Of a stretch of 64,000 bases of DNA, positions 56,776-64,000 are shown in pieces. A program made the position numbers and the translations under genes. How positions within the stretch are numbered: the stretch's first letter is position 1; every line of letters begins with the position of its first letter. A model generated the notes under the pieces. That model was not told the origin of the DNA. It saw only the letters and a program-made list of their open reading frames with translations, and ran no database searches. Source of the DNA: Meridianimaribacter flavus (GTDB taxonomy: Bacteria; Bacteroidota; Bacteroidia; Flavobacteriales; Flavobacteriaceae); assembly GCF_004366715.1 (NCBI RefSeq), contig NZ_SOQZ01000001.1:806001-870000 (forward strand), given 5' to 3'.

Positions 56776-57468
56776 TTAATCTGCAAGTTTAATTAACTCT
56801 TTTTCTAAGAATTCATATTTTTCTTTCCCAAGTTGCGTTGATCTTAATATTGCAGTTTTATCTTGGTATAACTCATAGTCTTTAAAATCAACCAATTCCC
56901 TAGATTTGTTACATAGAAACTCATACAATGTTTGGTTATCAATTTTAGAGTGTTTAAATCTATATTTATAGCTTAAGTCAGAATACAATTTCCCCATTGA
57001 ATAATCAATTGTGCTCTCAATTATCTCGCTAAATTTTTTGTTTAACTCAAAGGTACCTGACTCAAGAATAACACGAACTTCATTTAGTGTGTCCTTGAAT
57101 TCTTCTATATCATAATCGCAATCTATTTTTACACCAATTTCATGGTTGTTAATTTGAGAATATTCATAAAGATTCATAGATGAGATTAGTGCAGTTTCCT
57201 CGTTTATATAAATTTTAGAGTGTAAATTTTTAATTGAAAAAATATTTATATTATTAAATGTTTTTAACCACTTGGAATCATTATATTTTAATTCATTTTC
57301 TCTGTGTAAAATATAAACTTGATCTACACTTTTAAAAGCGTCAGATAATCGTACTTTAAGTCTTTGATTTAGTTTGAAATATGGAGAGACTATAATTAAG
57401 AAGTTCTCAGCATTTTTAAGGATATTTTCTATCTCAAATGAAATTTCAGTGGTGCCAATTACTTTCAA
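56776..57468 (-). CDS. Phospholipase D-like domain protein
   Basis: A 230-residue protein whose first part carries a single PLD-type HxK motif (KNLHSKIYINEETALISSMN, then LYEYSQINNHEIGVKI) within a fold that begins LIIVSPYFKLNQRLK. Such one-motif PLD proteins are often nucleases or are fused to helicases in defence systems. No partner gene is adjacent, so the role is unknown. The start of the accessory minus-strand region. Confidence 0.65.
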   Translation of the reverse strand: MKVIGTTEISFEIENILKNAENFLIIVSPYFKLNQRLKVRLSDAFKSVDQVYILHRENELKYNDSKWLKTFNNINIFSIKNLHSKIYINEETALISSMNLYEYSQINNHEIGVKIDCDYDIEEFKDTLNEVRVILESGTFELNKKFSEIIESTIDYSMGKLYSDLSYKYRFKHSKIDNQTLYEFLCNKSRELVDFKDYELYQDKTAILRSTQLGKEKYEFLEKELIKLAD

Positions 57469-57582
57469 TAGTGTTTTATTTAGGGTTTTTAAGTTAAGCG
57501 TAAGAGTATTTTAGATGGACTAATAGTTTATAGGGATTAAAGATAGTGTTTTTATAGTCATACATTGTTGTAAACAATTTTT

Positions 57583-58167
57583 TTATCCATCATAGCCAAA
57601 ATGTACATTATAGCATTCGACTTCTTCTGATTTAATTTCTTTAAAAACCTCTTTTTCTAAATCAATAACCCAAGATTTTAATATTTTTTTATAGTATTCA
57701 ACATCCTCATCTTCAACAAGGCTGAAAATAATTTCTTTTTTTGAATTTTTAATTAATTTACAAGAAGTTAAAGCAATATAGTTTTCAGAGTTTTTGCTGG
57801 TAAAAGTAACTTCATCTAAAATCGAATAGTTAGGCCTTGTCGATGAGTTCTTGATTATTTTTTTCAAAATCAGAACTTTTATATTGCCTTTCTGTAAATA
57901 AACTAAAGCTTTGTCAGACCTATCGAGGACTTCTCCGCTTACTTTTTCAAACTCTTTGTATTTTTCCAATTCTGTAATGTTTCGAAAAGTAACATTTTCA
58001 GAATTCTTTTTTGAGGTTGAATTGTTGTCAGATTTGGGTTCAGTTTCTGAATTGTTTTTGTCAAGTTCAATTTTTGAATCAGTATTTCTTTCTTGTGATT
58101 TCTTTTCTTGTTGACAACTAAAAGTCAAAAAAAGAATTAAAACTAAAATGCTTTTTATTGTTTTCAT
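57583..58167 (-). CDS. Hypothetical lipoprotein
   Basis: A 194-residue protein with a lipoprotein signal (ILVLILFLTFSCQQEKK), a serine/asparagine/lysine-rich linker, and a C-terminal domain (VLDRSDKALVYLQKGNIKVL) that I cannot place in a family. An outer membrane or periplasmic location is expected. A repeat element of the local family lies directly upstream of its start (58177-58330). Confidence 0.65.
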   Translation of the reverse strand: MKTIKSILVLILFLTFSCQQEKKSQERNTDSKIELDKNNSETEPKSDNNSTSKKNSENVTFRNITELEKYKEFEKVSGEVLDRSDKALVYLQKGNIKVLILKKIIKNSSTRPNYSILDEVTFTSKNSENYIALTSCKLIKNSKKEIIFSLVEDEDVEYYKKILKSWVIDLEKEVFKEIKSEEVECYNVHFGYDG

Positions 58168-58176
58168 AAATTACTT

Positions 58177-58330
58177 ACAACGTGTTTGTATATGGAAAGT
58201 TGCTTGTTTGTGTGCGAAATATTACAATTACACACCAAACTGAATATCCGCAAGAACTTCTAGGAGTAGGCGAGAACCTGTCAGACGACTGATAGACAAG
58301 CAATTACTTATAGCTATTGTTGGGTACAGT
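58177..58330 (-). repeat. Intergenic imperfect-palindrome repeat, copy 1 (attC-like)
   Basis: The element fills the gap between the TIR gene and the lipoprotein gene. Its arms GTTGCTTGTTT (58199-58209) and ACAAGCAATT (58296-58305) are near-complementary. In gene orientation it begins with ACCCAAC and ends with GTTGTAA, roughly the RYYYAAC ... GTTRRRY ends of integron attC sites (the first fits, the second only partly). It shares CTTATAnnTATTGTT with copy 3. Confidence 0.5.
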
Positions 58331-58333
58331 TTT

Positions 58334-59275
58334 TTAAAATGGTAAATCGTCATAATCTTCTTCTTTAGCTTTTTCAAATGATTTTAGGCTTAATCCATCC
58401 AATTTATATTTCCATGCTATTTCATTAAAATGACTTAGAAATCTAGTTTCTTTGAGGTTTTCGTTATCTATTATTTTGTCTTGTAAATGTTCAACTTTCT
58501 CTTTCGGTAAATCTTTAATTTTTTTTAGTGCTTTTAGTCTTTCAATTCCTTGATTAGCAGTATTTGAAAGTAAAATTAATTCAACAAGAGTATTCAAATA
58601 TTTTCCTTTTGTCTTTTCGTTTCTAGATATAATTTCAAATATTCCTTCTGCGACTTGACCTACGTTTTTTCCGATTGCTTGAAATCCTTGGTATTTTCCA
58701 ATAAACCCATAAGGGTCAAGTCCTCTTCGAATAGGTATAATTAGTACGTTTCTACCAACAGCAACTCCGACTTCTTGGTCAGTCCAACTACTTTCTTTAA
58801 ATCCTTCCATTAATACAGCACAAAAAGCATCCATTGAAAATAGTCCTTTTTCTATTTCGTCCTGCCACTGTTTTGTGGGTTCAATATCTTCGTGTGCTAC
58901 AAATGATGAAATTCCATATTTTTCCAATTCTGCTTTTAGAATTCCAATTGTTTTTTTAAAACTTGCTAAATGACTGATGAAAAGTTTAAAATGCCCAGGT
59001 TTCCAAAATGTTGCTTCAGCTTCCTTTACTTTAAGAGGAATTGAAGAAACAGATTCGTGTTTAATTCCTAATTCAGATGCAATTTCTAATACAATATTAT
59101 CTTCTACTTTCGGTAAAACTTCTTTAACATAAACGTATTTACTGTTATAACTTGGTTGGTGGTCAGTTGGTATTCCGTAACTTTCAAAATAGCCATCAAT
59201 TTCGTTGAACTTCATTCTCTCTTGAAGTTCTCTTCCGATTTTATCTATTAATTCTATTTTTTGCAGTTTTTTCAT
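58334..59275 (-). CDS. TIR domain-containing protein
   Basis: A 313-residue protein. Residues about 97-200 form a TIR domain: KLFISHLASFKKTIGILKAE, FVAHEDIEPTKQWQDEI, then FCAVLMEGFKESSWTDQEVG with the Glu expected to be the NADase catalytic residue. The N-terminal part and the C-terminal helical region are unassigned. Bacterial TIR proteins commonly act as NAD-degrading effectors or signal generators in phage defence. No ThsA-like partner is adjacent. A terminator-like hairpin lies upstream. Confidence 0.85.
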   Translation of the reverse strand: MKKLQKIELIDKIGRELQERMKFNEIDGYFESYGIPTDHQPSYNSKYVYVKEVLPKVEDNIVLEIASELGIKHESVSSIPLKVKEAEATFWKPGHFKLFISHLASFKKTIGILKAELEKYGISSFVAHEDIEPTKQWQDEIEKGLFSMDAFCAVLMEGFKESSWTDQEVGVAVGRNVLIIPIRRGLDPYGFIGKYQGFQAIGKNVGQVAEGIFEIISRNEKTKGKYLNTLVELILLSNTANQGIERLKALKKIKDLPKEKVEHLQDKIIDNENLKETRFLSHFNEIAWKYKLDGLSLKSFEKAKEEDYDDLPF

Positions 59276-59313
59276 CGAATGTATTACAACTAGTTATAAT
59301 AGCTAAATATATA

Positions 59314-59348
59314 AAAACCTATTATTTATATCCTAAATAATAGGTTTT
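59314..59348. terminator. Hairpin between the RHS-like gene and the TIR gene
   Basis: Perfect 15-bp stem AAAACCTATTATTTA / TAAATAATAGGTTTT with a 5-base loop, T-rich on both strands. It can end transcription of the minus-strand gene at 59415-61244 and insulate the TIR gene. Confidence 0.7.
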
Positions 59349-59414
59349 ATCTAACTTTTTATGGGTATATACCAAGTTACTTTACAGTGAAGTTTTAAAT
59401 AGTATATCTTATTG

Positions 59415-61244
59415 CTAATTATTTTGTTTTAATTTCATTTTAGCAATTCTAACCAAATGCTGTTTAATAGGGTTTTTCATATTAGCCATACAATAGTCAA
59501 AAAGACTTTTGTTGGTATTTATTAAAGTTTCATAAGCAATAAAATTATCTACATAGTAGATTTCTTCTAAAACAGCTAAAAATTTAGGAAATAGTTTGGT
59601 GCCTTCAGGATAGTGATTTTTTAACACTACACCCAAATCGGTAATGTGTTGTGCGGCAGCAGTAGGGTCAACACTGTAGGCTTCAAGATAGCCTTGGGCA
59701 AAAGAGGTTAGCCCATAGTTGCTATAGTCTTTTTTAGGGTAAGTTATTTTTGTAGTATTGGTTTTACTGGTGTTGTTAGTAGTGTTGCTAGCAGTTGTAG
59801 TACTTTTTGTATTGGAGGTGGTTGGTGTGCTATTGGTAGTAGTGTTGCTTTTTAGTACATCGGCAGAAGGGTTAAACAAACGCGCTTTGTAAACATGCTT
59901 TTCTAGAGCCTTATTGTACTCTGGAAATACATAGGTTGTAGCACCATCTACCGAAACCACTAAGTTAAGCGATGTGGTGTTACCTAAAGTGCCAACCATA
60001 GCGTATTTACCACGTACATACTCGCCATTTTCAAAAAGGTATACGTTCTTTTTATCTTCTGCTGGAATATACCACAAATCGTTAATCGCTGTACCAGGAA
60101 CAGCGACTACTTTTTCGTTGGTAACCGTAGGCATATTTAAAAAAGCATAGGCCTTATTTGCGGTTTTATTTGTGCCTATAAAAGCACCAAGGCCTTTAAT
60201 ATAGTTTATAAAGTTCCAGTCTTTTAATTCGCCTTCGTCACCTCGTTCTAGAGCTTTTACTTTAAGACCGTTAAACAAGAGTACATTTTCGGCACCTGTA
60301 CTTAGTATTTCTACCGGAATTTTCTGGTCTTTTTTGTATGTGCCAAGATAGGCATTGCGAGCAATGTAATAGGTTTTTGAAAGGGGATCGTAAAACACAA
60401 AATCATTTATAAATCTTGAAAACAGCATTTTCTTAAACTCTTTTCCATTAATAAAAACTATCGGAACAAGGCGTGCATTGGCAACAGCTCCGTTGGTAAG
60501 ATCTGTCATTTGTACCGTTAGAGCTTGTAAACCCTTTTCATATTCGTTATGGTAAATAATGCTTCTGGTAGATGGAGGTGCTACTTTACCGTCAAATTTA
60601 TTTAGAAGCGGTTGTTTTGTTTCGGCATCTAGTATCGTGCGAATTATCCAATTACCTTGCGCATCATACTCATACGTATATATAGTGGCAGGAAATCCTT
60701 GGGTGTGTGCATATACTTCGAGGCCATTTTTGTAGCGTATTTCTCGTACTACAATTTCTCCATCTTTGTGTGTGCGTATTTCGTTTACGGTACACTTAGT
60801 GCCATCTTGTGTATAGGAGTATGTTATAGTACTAATATTATTTTTAGGATTGGTATACGTGGTTTTTACGACTCTGTTTTTTGAGTCGTACTCAAAGACT
60901 CGGTAGGGACTGTTATCTTGTTTTTCTTCAAGTAGTTTGCCTTTGTTATCATATACATATTGATAGGTGCTATATCTATCTTTAAAGTAAACAACCCTCC
61001 CTTGGTTATCACGACGTATTTCAAATTCAGCATTATAAGGAAACCATTGCCCATCTTTGGTGTAGTAATCTGATATGCTTTCTTGAAAAACAGCACCTTT
61101 TAAGTTTTGATATTGCAAACTGCTTCCTCTAGGTATAGGGTTTTTAGGCGCATGAATCCAGTCAACATGTTGGGCAAAACCTGAATAGGTAGTTAATGTA
61201 ATGACTAAAAGTAGTAATGATAGTTTGGTGTTGAAATTTTTCAT
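59415..61244 (-). CDS. Secreted protein with YD/RHS-like repeats
   Basis: A 609-residue protein with a signal peptide (LSLLLLVITLTTYSGFAQ) and an N-terminal set of tyrosine/aspartate-rich repeats (YVYDNKGKLLEEKQD, FEYDSKNRVVKTTYT, YTYEYDAQGNWIIRT) resembling RHS/YD motifs. A beta-rich middle and a Thr/Ser/Asn-rich linker (about 475-505) follow, then a helical C-terminus. It lacks the toxin-delivery core of full RHS proteins. Function unknown. A perfect dyad lies at its start codon (61246-61264). Confidence 0.6.
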   Translation of the reverse strand: MKNFNTKLSLLLLVITLTTYSGFAQHVDWIHAPKNPIPRGSSLQYQNLKGAVFQESISDYYTKDGQWFPYNAEFEIRRDNQGRVVYFKDRYSTYQYVYDNKGKLLEEKQDNSPYRVFEYDSKNRVVKTTYTNPKNNISTITYSYTQDGTKCTVNEIRTHKDGEIVVREIRYKNGLEVYAHTQGFPATIYTYEYDAQGNWIIRTILDAETKQPLLNKFDGKVAPPSTRSIIYHNEYEKGLQALTVQMTDLTNGAVANARLVPIVFINGKEFKKMLFSRFINDFVFYDPLSKTYYIARNAYLGTYKKDQKIPVEILSTGAENVLLFNGLKVKALERGDEGELKDWNFINYIKGLGAFIGTNKTANKAYAFLNMPTVTNEKVVAVPGTAINDLWYIPAEDKKNVYLFENGEYVRGKYAMVGTLGNTTSLNLVVSVDGATTYVFPEYNKALEKHVYKARLFNPSADVLKSNTTTNSTPTTSNTKSTTTASNTTNNTSKTNTTKITYPKKDYSNYGLTSFAQGYLEAYSVDPTAAAQHITDLGVVLKNHYPEGTKLFPKFLAVLEEIYYVDNFIAYETLINTNKSLFDYCMANMKNPIKQHLVRIAKMKLKQNN

Positions 61245-61245
61245 C

Positions 61246-61264
61246 TAGCTGTAAGTTACAGCTA
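61246..61264. promoter_or_regulatory. Perfect dyad at the start of the RHS-like gene
   Basis: TAGCTGTAA and TTACAGCTA are inverted around a single G (61255). The dyad begins 1 base upstream of the start codon (61242-61244), so it could be a translational hairpin or an operator. Confidence 0.5.
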
Positions 61265-61543
61265 CAATGTTATTTCAAAATGAACTATAAAAAAATACGT
61301 CAACTGTCGTATTTTTGTTTTGCTTACTACTGTATTTCACTAATCAAAGCTTATAAATAGTACGTGTTGTAAATGTTGTAAGTAGGATTATAAGGTTTTT
61401 TTAATAGAACTAATGTCGGTGTTTGGGAACTCTAATGAATTTTATCATTAAGGGTTCCTTTATATCAAGAAGGTTATTATTCAATTTAGTTGAATGCTAA
61501 TAGGAAGCCAATTGATATAAGTAAGAGCGAAGTGAATTTATAA
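61265..61543. other. Intergenic region, no gene seen
   Basis: About 280 bases of AT-rich sequence. The only structure I see is a hairpin at 61426-61458 (GGAACTCTAATGA pairing with TCATTAAGGGTTCC, one bulge). No ORF or RNA gene was recognised. Confidence 0.5.
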
Positions 61544-61705
61544 TTAATCTAAAAGTCCGCTATGAAGATGATCTCCATTCTTAGCATTAGGCTTCACAAC
61601 TTTTCGATTTCCTAAAAAAATTGACTTTACAATTTCTGTTCCTTCCATATCTAAAACTTTAGAGGTGTCTTTTTCCTTTTGGTTTTCTTTATTGTTGTTT
61701 TTCAT
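61544..61705 (-). CDS. Small hydrophilic hypothetical protein
   Basis: From the ATG at 61705 the product has 53 residues, starting MKNNNKENQKEKDTSKVLD and ending NAKNGDHLHSGLLD; it is rich in Lys and Asn. No family was recognised. A longer frame to 61753 is possible. The support is only an open frame with plausible spacing. Confidence 0.4.
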   Translation of the reverse strand: MKNNNKENQKEKDTSKVLDMEGTEIVKSIFLGNRKVVKPNAKNGDHLHSGLLD

Positions 61706-61829
61706 TATCTGGTTTTTAGTTGTTTGGTAGTGGTTTTTGCTGTGTGAGTACATTCATTTATAAATATAAATTTAGCAAAAACACGTCGAATTTTGATGGA
61801 AATTTTATGAGCAAAAAATATTGTATTTG

Positions 61830-62219
61830 TTATTTAACATCATTATTAATTTCTATCCAATATCCATTTGGGTCTTTAAAGTAAATCTGTTTGATTCCAT
61901 CTTTTCGCACATAAATTGTATTCGGATTGTCTTTCCAATCAAAAAATTCAATTTTTAAGTTCTTTAGATTATCAATTAAGGCGTCTAAATTAGATGTAGA
62001 TAAAGCAAAATGTACAGCTTTATTTATTTTTATTTCTGAATTTGGACGAGGAATAAGATGAAGCTGTTTGCCTTCATTTAATGATAGCCATCTCGTTTCA
62101 GAATTAGAAGCCGTATTTTCAATTTCTTTAAGTTGAAGCACGTTTTGATAAAACTGAACAGACTCGTCTACATCTTTTACTGAAAGCGCTATATGATTAA
62201 ATGAAAAGGTGTGTGTCAT
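61830..62219 (-). CDS. VOC family protein (glyoxalase-like)
   Basis: A 129-residue protein with the VOC pattern: FNHIALSVKDVDESVQFYQN at the N-terminus with a metal-ligand-type His, then EGKQLHLIPRPN, KAVHFALSTSNLDALIDNLK and IKQIYFKDPNGYWIEIN with the second Glu ligand. This is closer to metal-binding glyoxalase/dioxygenase members than the VOC gene at 53877. Substrate unknown. Confidence 0.85.
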   Translation of the reverse strand: MTHTFSFNHIALSVKDVDESVQFYQNVLQLKEIENTASNSETRWLSLNEGKQLHLIPRPNSEIKINKAVHFALSTSNLDALIDNLKNLKIEFFDWKDNPNTIYVRKDGIKQIYFKDPNGYWIEINNDVK

Positions 62220-62259
62220 TATCTTATTAATTCTTCATTAAGTTGTTAGTAAATGTTTA

Positions 62260-62697
62260 TTATAGGTAATTAAAGAATAACTCAACAAAAACACCAAGAA
62301 CAACACTTAATATTGCAGTTAAATTAGATAAAGGTTTTAATTTAAATGTGTTTGCAAATGCAAGCCATAAACACAGCAGCGCACAAATTGATAAAATTAT
62401 TGTTCCGTATAAAGGTACTATGCTATTGAAAAGACCTATTAGATTAAAAATAGGGTCTAGCAAAGCAGTAAACCCAAAAAGGGCTAAAGTAAAGTTTGTC
62501 TTTTTATGTCCTATAAATAGGTAATAACTCGCAGCTAAAAGCTCAACACTAATAGCCAAAGGACCAAATTGGTTATAGTATTCTCTTTTAAAATACGCTT
62601 CTAATCCTTGAGGAAATTCAATTTTTGATATAAAAGCAACACTTAAAGAAATCCCAACAATCAAAAGTGATAATGCAATAATTTTTCTTTTTTTCAT
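62260..62697 (-). CDS. Hypothetical membrane protein, four helices
   Basis: A 145-residue protein with four hydrophobic segments (IALSLLIVGISLSVAFI, PLAISVELLAASYYLFIG, LALFGFTALLDPIFNLIGL, IILSICALLCLWLAF). No family was recognised. It lies between members of the intergenic repeat family. Confidence 0.55.
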   Translation of the reverse strand: MKKRKIIALSLLIVGISLSVAFISKIEFPQGLEAYFKREYYNQFGPLAISVELLAASYYLFIGHKKTNFTLALFGFTALLDPIFNLIGLFNSIVPLYGTIILSICALLCLWLAFANTFKLKPLSNLTAILSVVLGVFVELFFNYL

Positions 62698-62699
62698 AA

Positions 62700-62862
62700 G
62701 GTCTTTCTAAATGTTTTACAATGGTTTGGCTATGAGAGTTATGTAATTTAGTAAATAAAAACCGAATAGAAAATCTGTGAGTTTAGTCGTTTCGAAATTT
62801 GGGGTAGACGAGAATCTATTTGCGGATAGGCAAGCAAGTAGTTATTAAAGGTCATTGTGAGC
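62700..62862 (-). repeat. Intergenic repeat, copy 2 (diverged)
   Basis: It fills the gap between two minus-strand genes. Bases 62764-62800 match 63513-63549 (copy 3) at 36 of 37 positions. The right arm (GCAAGCAA around 62830) matches copy 1, but the left arm and the AAC/GTT ends are degraded. Confidence 0.5.
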
Positions 62863-62869
62863 TACTGCT

Positions 62870-63427
62870 TTAGTGTTTGTTTTCAGTTTGCAATAACTCT
62901 TTTAAAGGTCTTCTTAGTTTTTTATAGTCCTCTGGCATTTGAAGAAATGGCTCAATGGTAAAAGTAATTGTGTTTTTTGCATTGAAAACCCAATAGTTTC
63001 CTTTTAATTTTCCGTCATCAGTCTTAATATTATCCAGAGGAATATTGTTAATTGAAAATTCATTTTTTTCTTCACTATACCAAATTCCTAATGCTTCTAA
63101 ATCTTTTTCTTTAATATAATTGAGTGTTAAATGTGGTTGGATTACATTGTTGATAGTTTTTAAATTAAAGCTTTTAACAGGAAAATTATTTAATTCTTTT
63201 GACCAAGCTGTGTTTTTTCTTTTCACATCAAGAATTTTATTCCACTGTTCCAGTACTAGTGTACTATCCTTTTTTGTCTGTATAACTGTAAATAAACCTT
63301 CTTGGATAATTTCAATTTTTTTATTTTGAGGGTATATAGTTATGGTGGTTTTCTCAGAAGCTATTCTACCATCTTCAATTCCAAAAAAAGAAGCCAATGC
63401 AAAGAATAATATTTTTATTTGTTCCAT
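62870..63427 (-). CDS. Hypothetical protein, possibly exported
   Basis: A 185-residue protein with a short hydrophobic N-terminus (IKILFFALASFFGIEDG) that may be a signal peptide, followed by a beta-rich, lysine-rich domain (TITIYPQNKKIEIIQEGLFT; YWVFNAKNTITFTIEPFL). No family was recognised. Repeats flank it on both sides. Confidence 0.5.
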   Translation of the reverse strand: MEQIKILFFALASFFGIEDGRIASEKTTITIYPQNKKIEIIQEGLFTVIQTKKDSTLVLEQWNKILDVKRKNTAWSKELNNFPVKSFNLKTINNVIQPHLTLNYIKEKDLEALGIWYSEEKNEFSINNIPLDNIKTDDGKLKGNYWVFNAKNTITFTIEPFLQMPEDYKKLRRPLKELLQTENKH

Positions 63428-63439
63428 TTATCGTTCGGT

Positions 63440-63640
63440 TTTTTAATTAGCGGTCAAGTTTAGCGACTATGAGTAGTTGCTTGTTTAAGCAACTAATTTA
63501 GAAATACAAGCTGAATAGAAAATCTGTGAGTCTAGTCGTTTCGAAATTTAGAAATAGCAGGCTGAAGACTAGCATTAAATTATGTAAGCGGCTGGTGCCT
63601 AAACCGTTTCCTGATTTGTATGGCTTATATATATTGTTAG
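63440..63640 (-). repeat. Intergenic repeat, copy 3
   Basis: It lies between the partial TPR gene and the hypothetical gene. It contains the 11-mer GTTGCTTGTTT (63476-63486) exactly as in copy 1, CTTATAnnTATTGTT (63623-63637) as in copy 1, the 37-base block shared with copy 2, and a perfect local hairpin AGTTGCTT / AAGCAACT (63475-63494). Confidence 0.5.
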
Positions 63641-63647
63641 TCTTTGT

Positions 63648-64000
63648 TTATTTTTTATTTAGAGCTTCAATTCTTTCTTTATAGTAATCGTCACCACTCA
63701 TTTCATAAGCCTTTTTTAAGTATTTTAAGGCATTCTCTTTGTCATTTTGAGATTCATAATACTCAGCCATCGAATCATAAGCATTTGCACTTGTTGGATT
63801 GTATTTAATATTCATTTCAAAAAACATTAATGCCTTCTTAGGTTGACCCATTTGCATATTCATGTAGCCATAACCATTTAGCATTTCGTCTATCATAGGT
63901 GCAGTAGGAACACCAAAATGTTCAGTATAGATTTGTTCCTGCTCCTTCAATAGCGAAACCAATTCTTCTATTGGTGTTTGTGGATTATTATATTTTTGAG
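63648..64000 (-). CDS. C-terminal part of a TPR-containing protein, cut by the window end
   Basis: The frame is open through base 64000, so the N-terminus lies outside. The visible roughly 117 residues include MIDEMLNGYGYMNMQMGQPK and two TPR-like units (ALMFFEMNIKYNPTSANAYD; ENALKYLKKAYEMSGDDYYK). This C-terminal tail is typical of flavobacterial esterase-fold (alpha/beta hydrolase) proteins, but the catalytic part is not in view, so that is a guess. Confidence 0.6.
   Translation of the reverse strand, partial: QKYNNPQTPIEELVSLLKEQEQIYTEHFGVPTAPMIDEMLNGYGYMNMQMGQPKKALMFFEMNIKYNPTSANAYDSMAEYYESQNDKENALKYLKKAYEMSGDDYYKERIEALNKK

Noticed and set aside
58334-59275. Thoeris defence system
   Set aside because: Only a TIR gene is present; no ThsA (SIR2/SLOG) or Macro-domain partner lies in the neighbouring genes.

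Overview
The window is a piece of chromosome from a member of the Flavobacteriaceae (Bacteroidetes), probably marine. The AT-rich sequence begins inside gldN of the gliding/type IX secretion machinery. Several genes are preceded by the Bacteroidetes -7 promoter element TAnnTTTG, and the gene set (GSCFA protein, DUF6252-type lipoprotein, LemA/TPM cluster, bTHX, TPR histidine kinases) is typical of that family. Species cannot be assigned from the sequence alone.

Layout. 1-11.3 kb: core genome, with gldN (partial), an FAD oxidoreductase, a DUF983 protein, an ABC-F ATPase, a tripartite RND efflux operon with its CPXCG neighbour, and a secreted plant-type LRR protein. 11.3-31.8 kb: a genomic island of about 20.4 kb integrated into the initiator tRNA gene. 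It is bounded by a perfect 43-bp direct repeat (11349-11391 and 31718-31760) that starts in the anticodon loop and runs to the tRNA 3' end. 31.9-56.7 kb: core genome, with a sodium:solute symporter, era, der, a M23/MerR/LemA/TPM operon, alaS, a GSCFA protein, two tandem TPR histidine kinases with one LuxR-type regulator, coaD, ddl, a PASTA protein, a pseudouridine synthase, yaaA, bTHX and a UDG-fold protein. 56.8-64 kb: an accessory stretch, entirely on the minus strand, of unrelated single genes (PLD-like, lipoprotein, TIR domain, RHS-like, VOC, hypotheticals), several separated by related imperfect-palindrome repeats.

The island has three modules. (i) Integration and maintenance: a tyrosine recombinase, an RteC-like protein, a ribbon-helix-helix protein, a RepA-like AAA ATPase, a small ORF and a zinc-finger/Toprim primase-like protein; I see no relaxase. 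(ii) Defence: one tightly overlapping five-gene operon, hsdR-hsdM-hsdS followed by a large AAA ATPase and an HNH nuclease, the last two resembling the PtuA/PtuB (Septu) logic. (iii) DNA-damage response: a LexA-like XRE-S24 repressor, divergent from an operon of a Y-family polymerase, a short DnaE polymerase and an HMCES/YedK-type SRAP protein, with a 35-bp dyad in the shared promoter.

The most interesting signals are: the defence and damage-tolerance payload carried together on one tRNA island; paired CGTATAC(G) motifs at 12-bp spacing near both ends of the island; the extended restriction operon; the clustered TTTACG repeats before the Toprim gene; and the attC-like repeats in the last 6 kb. 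All functional statements come from motif recognition by eye. No database search was run.
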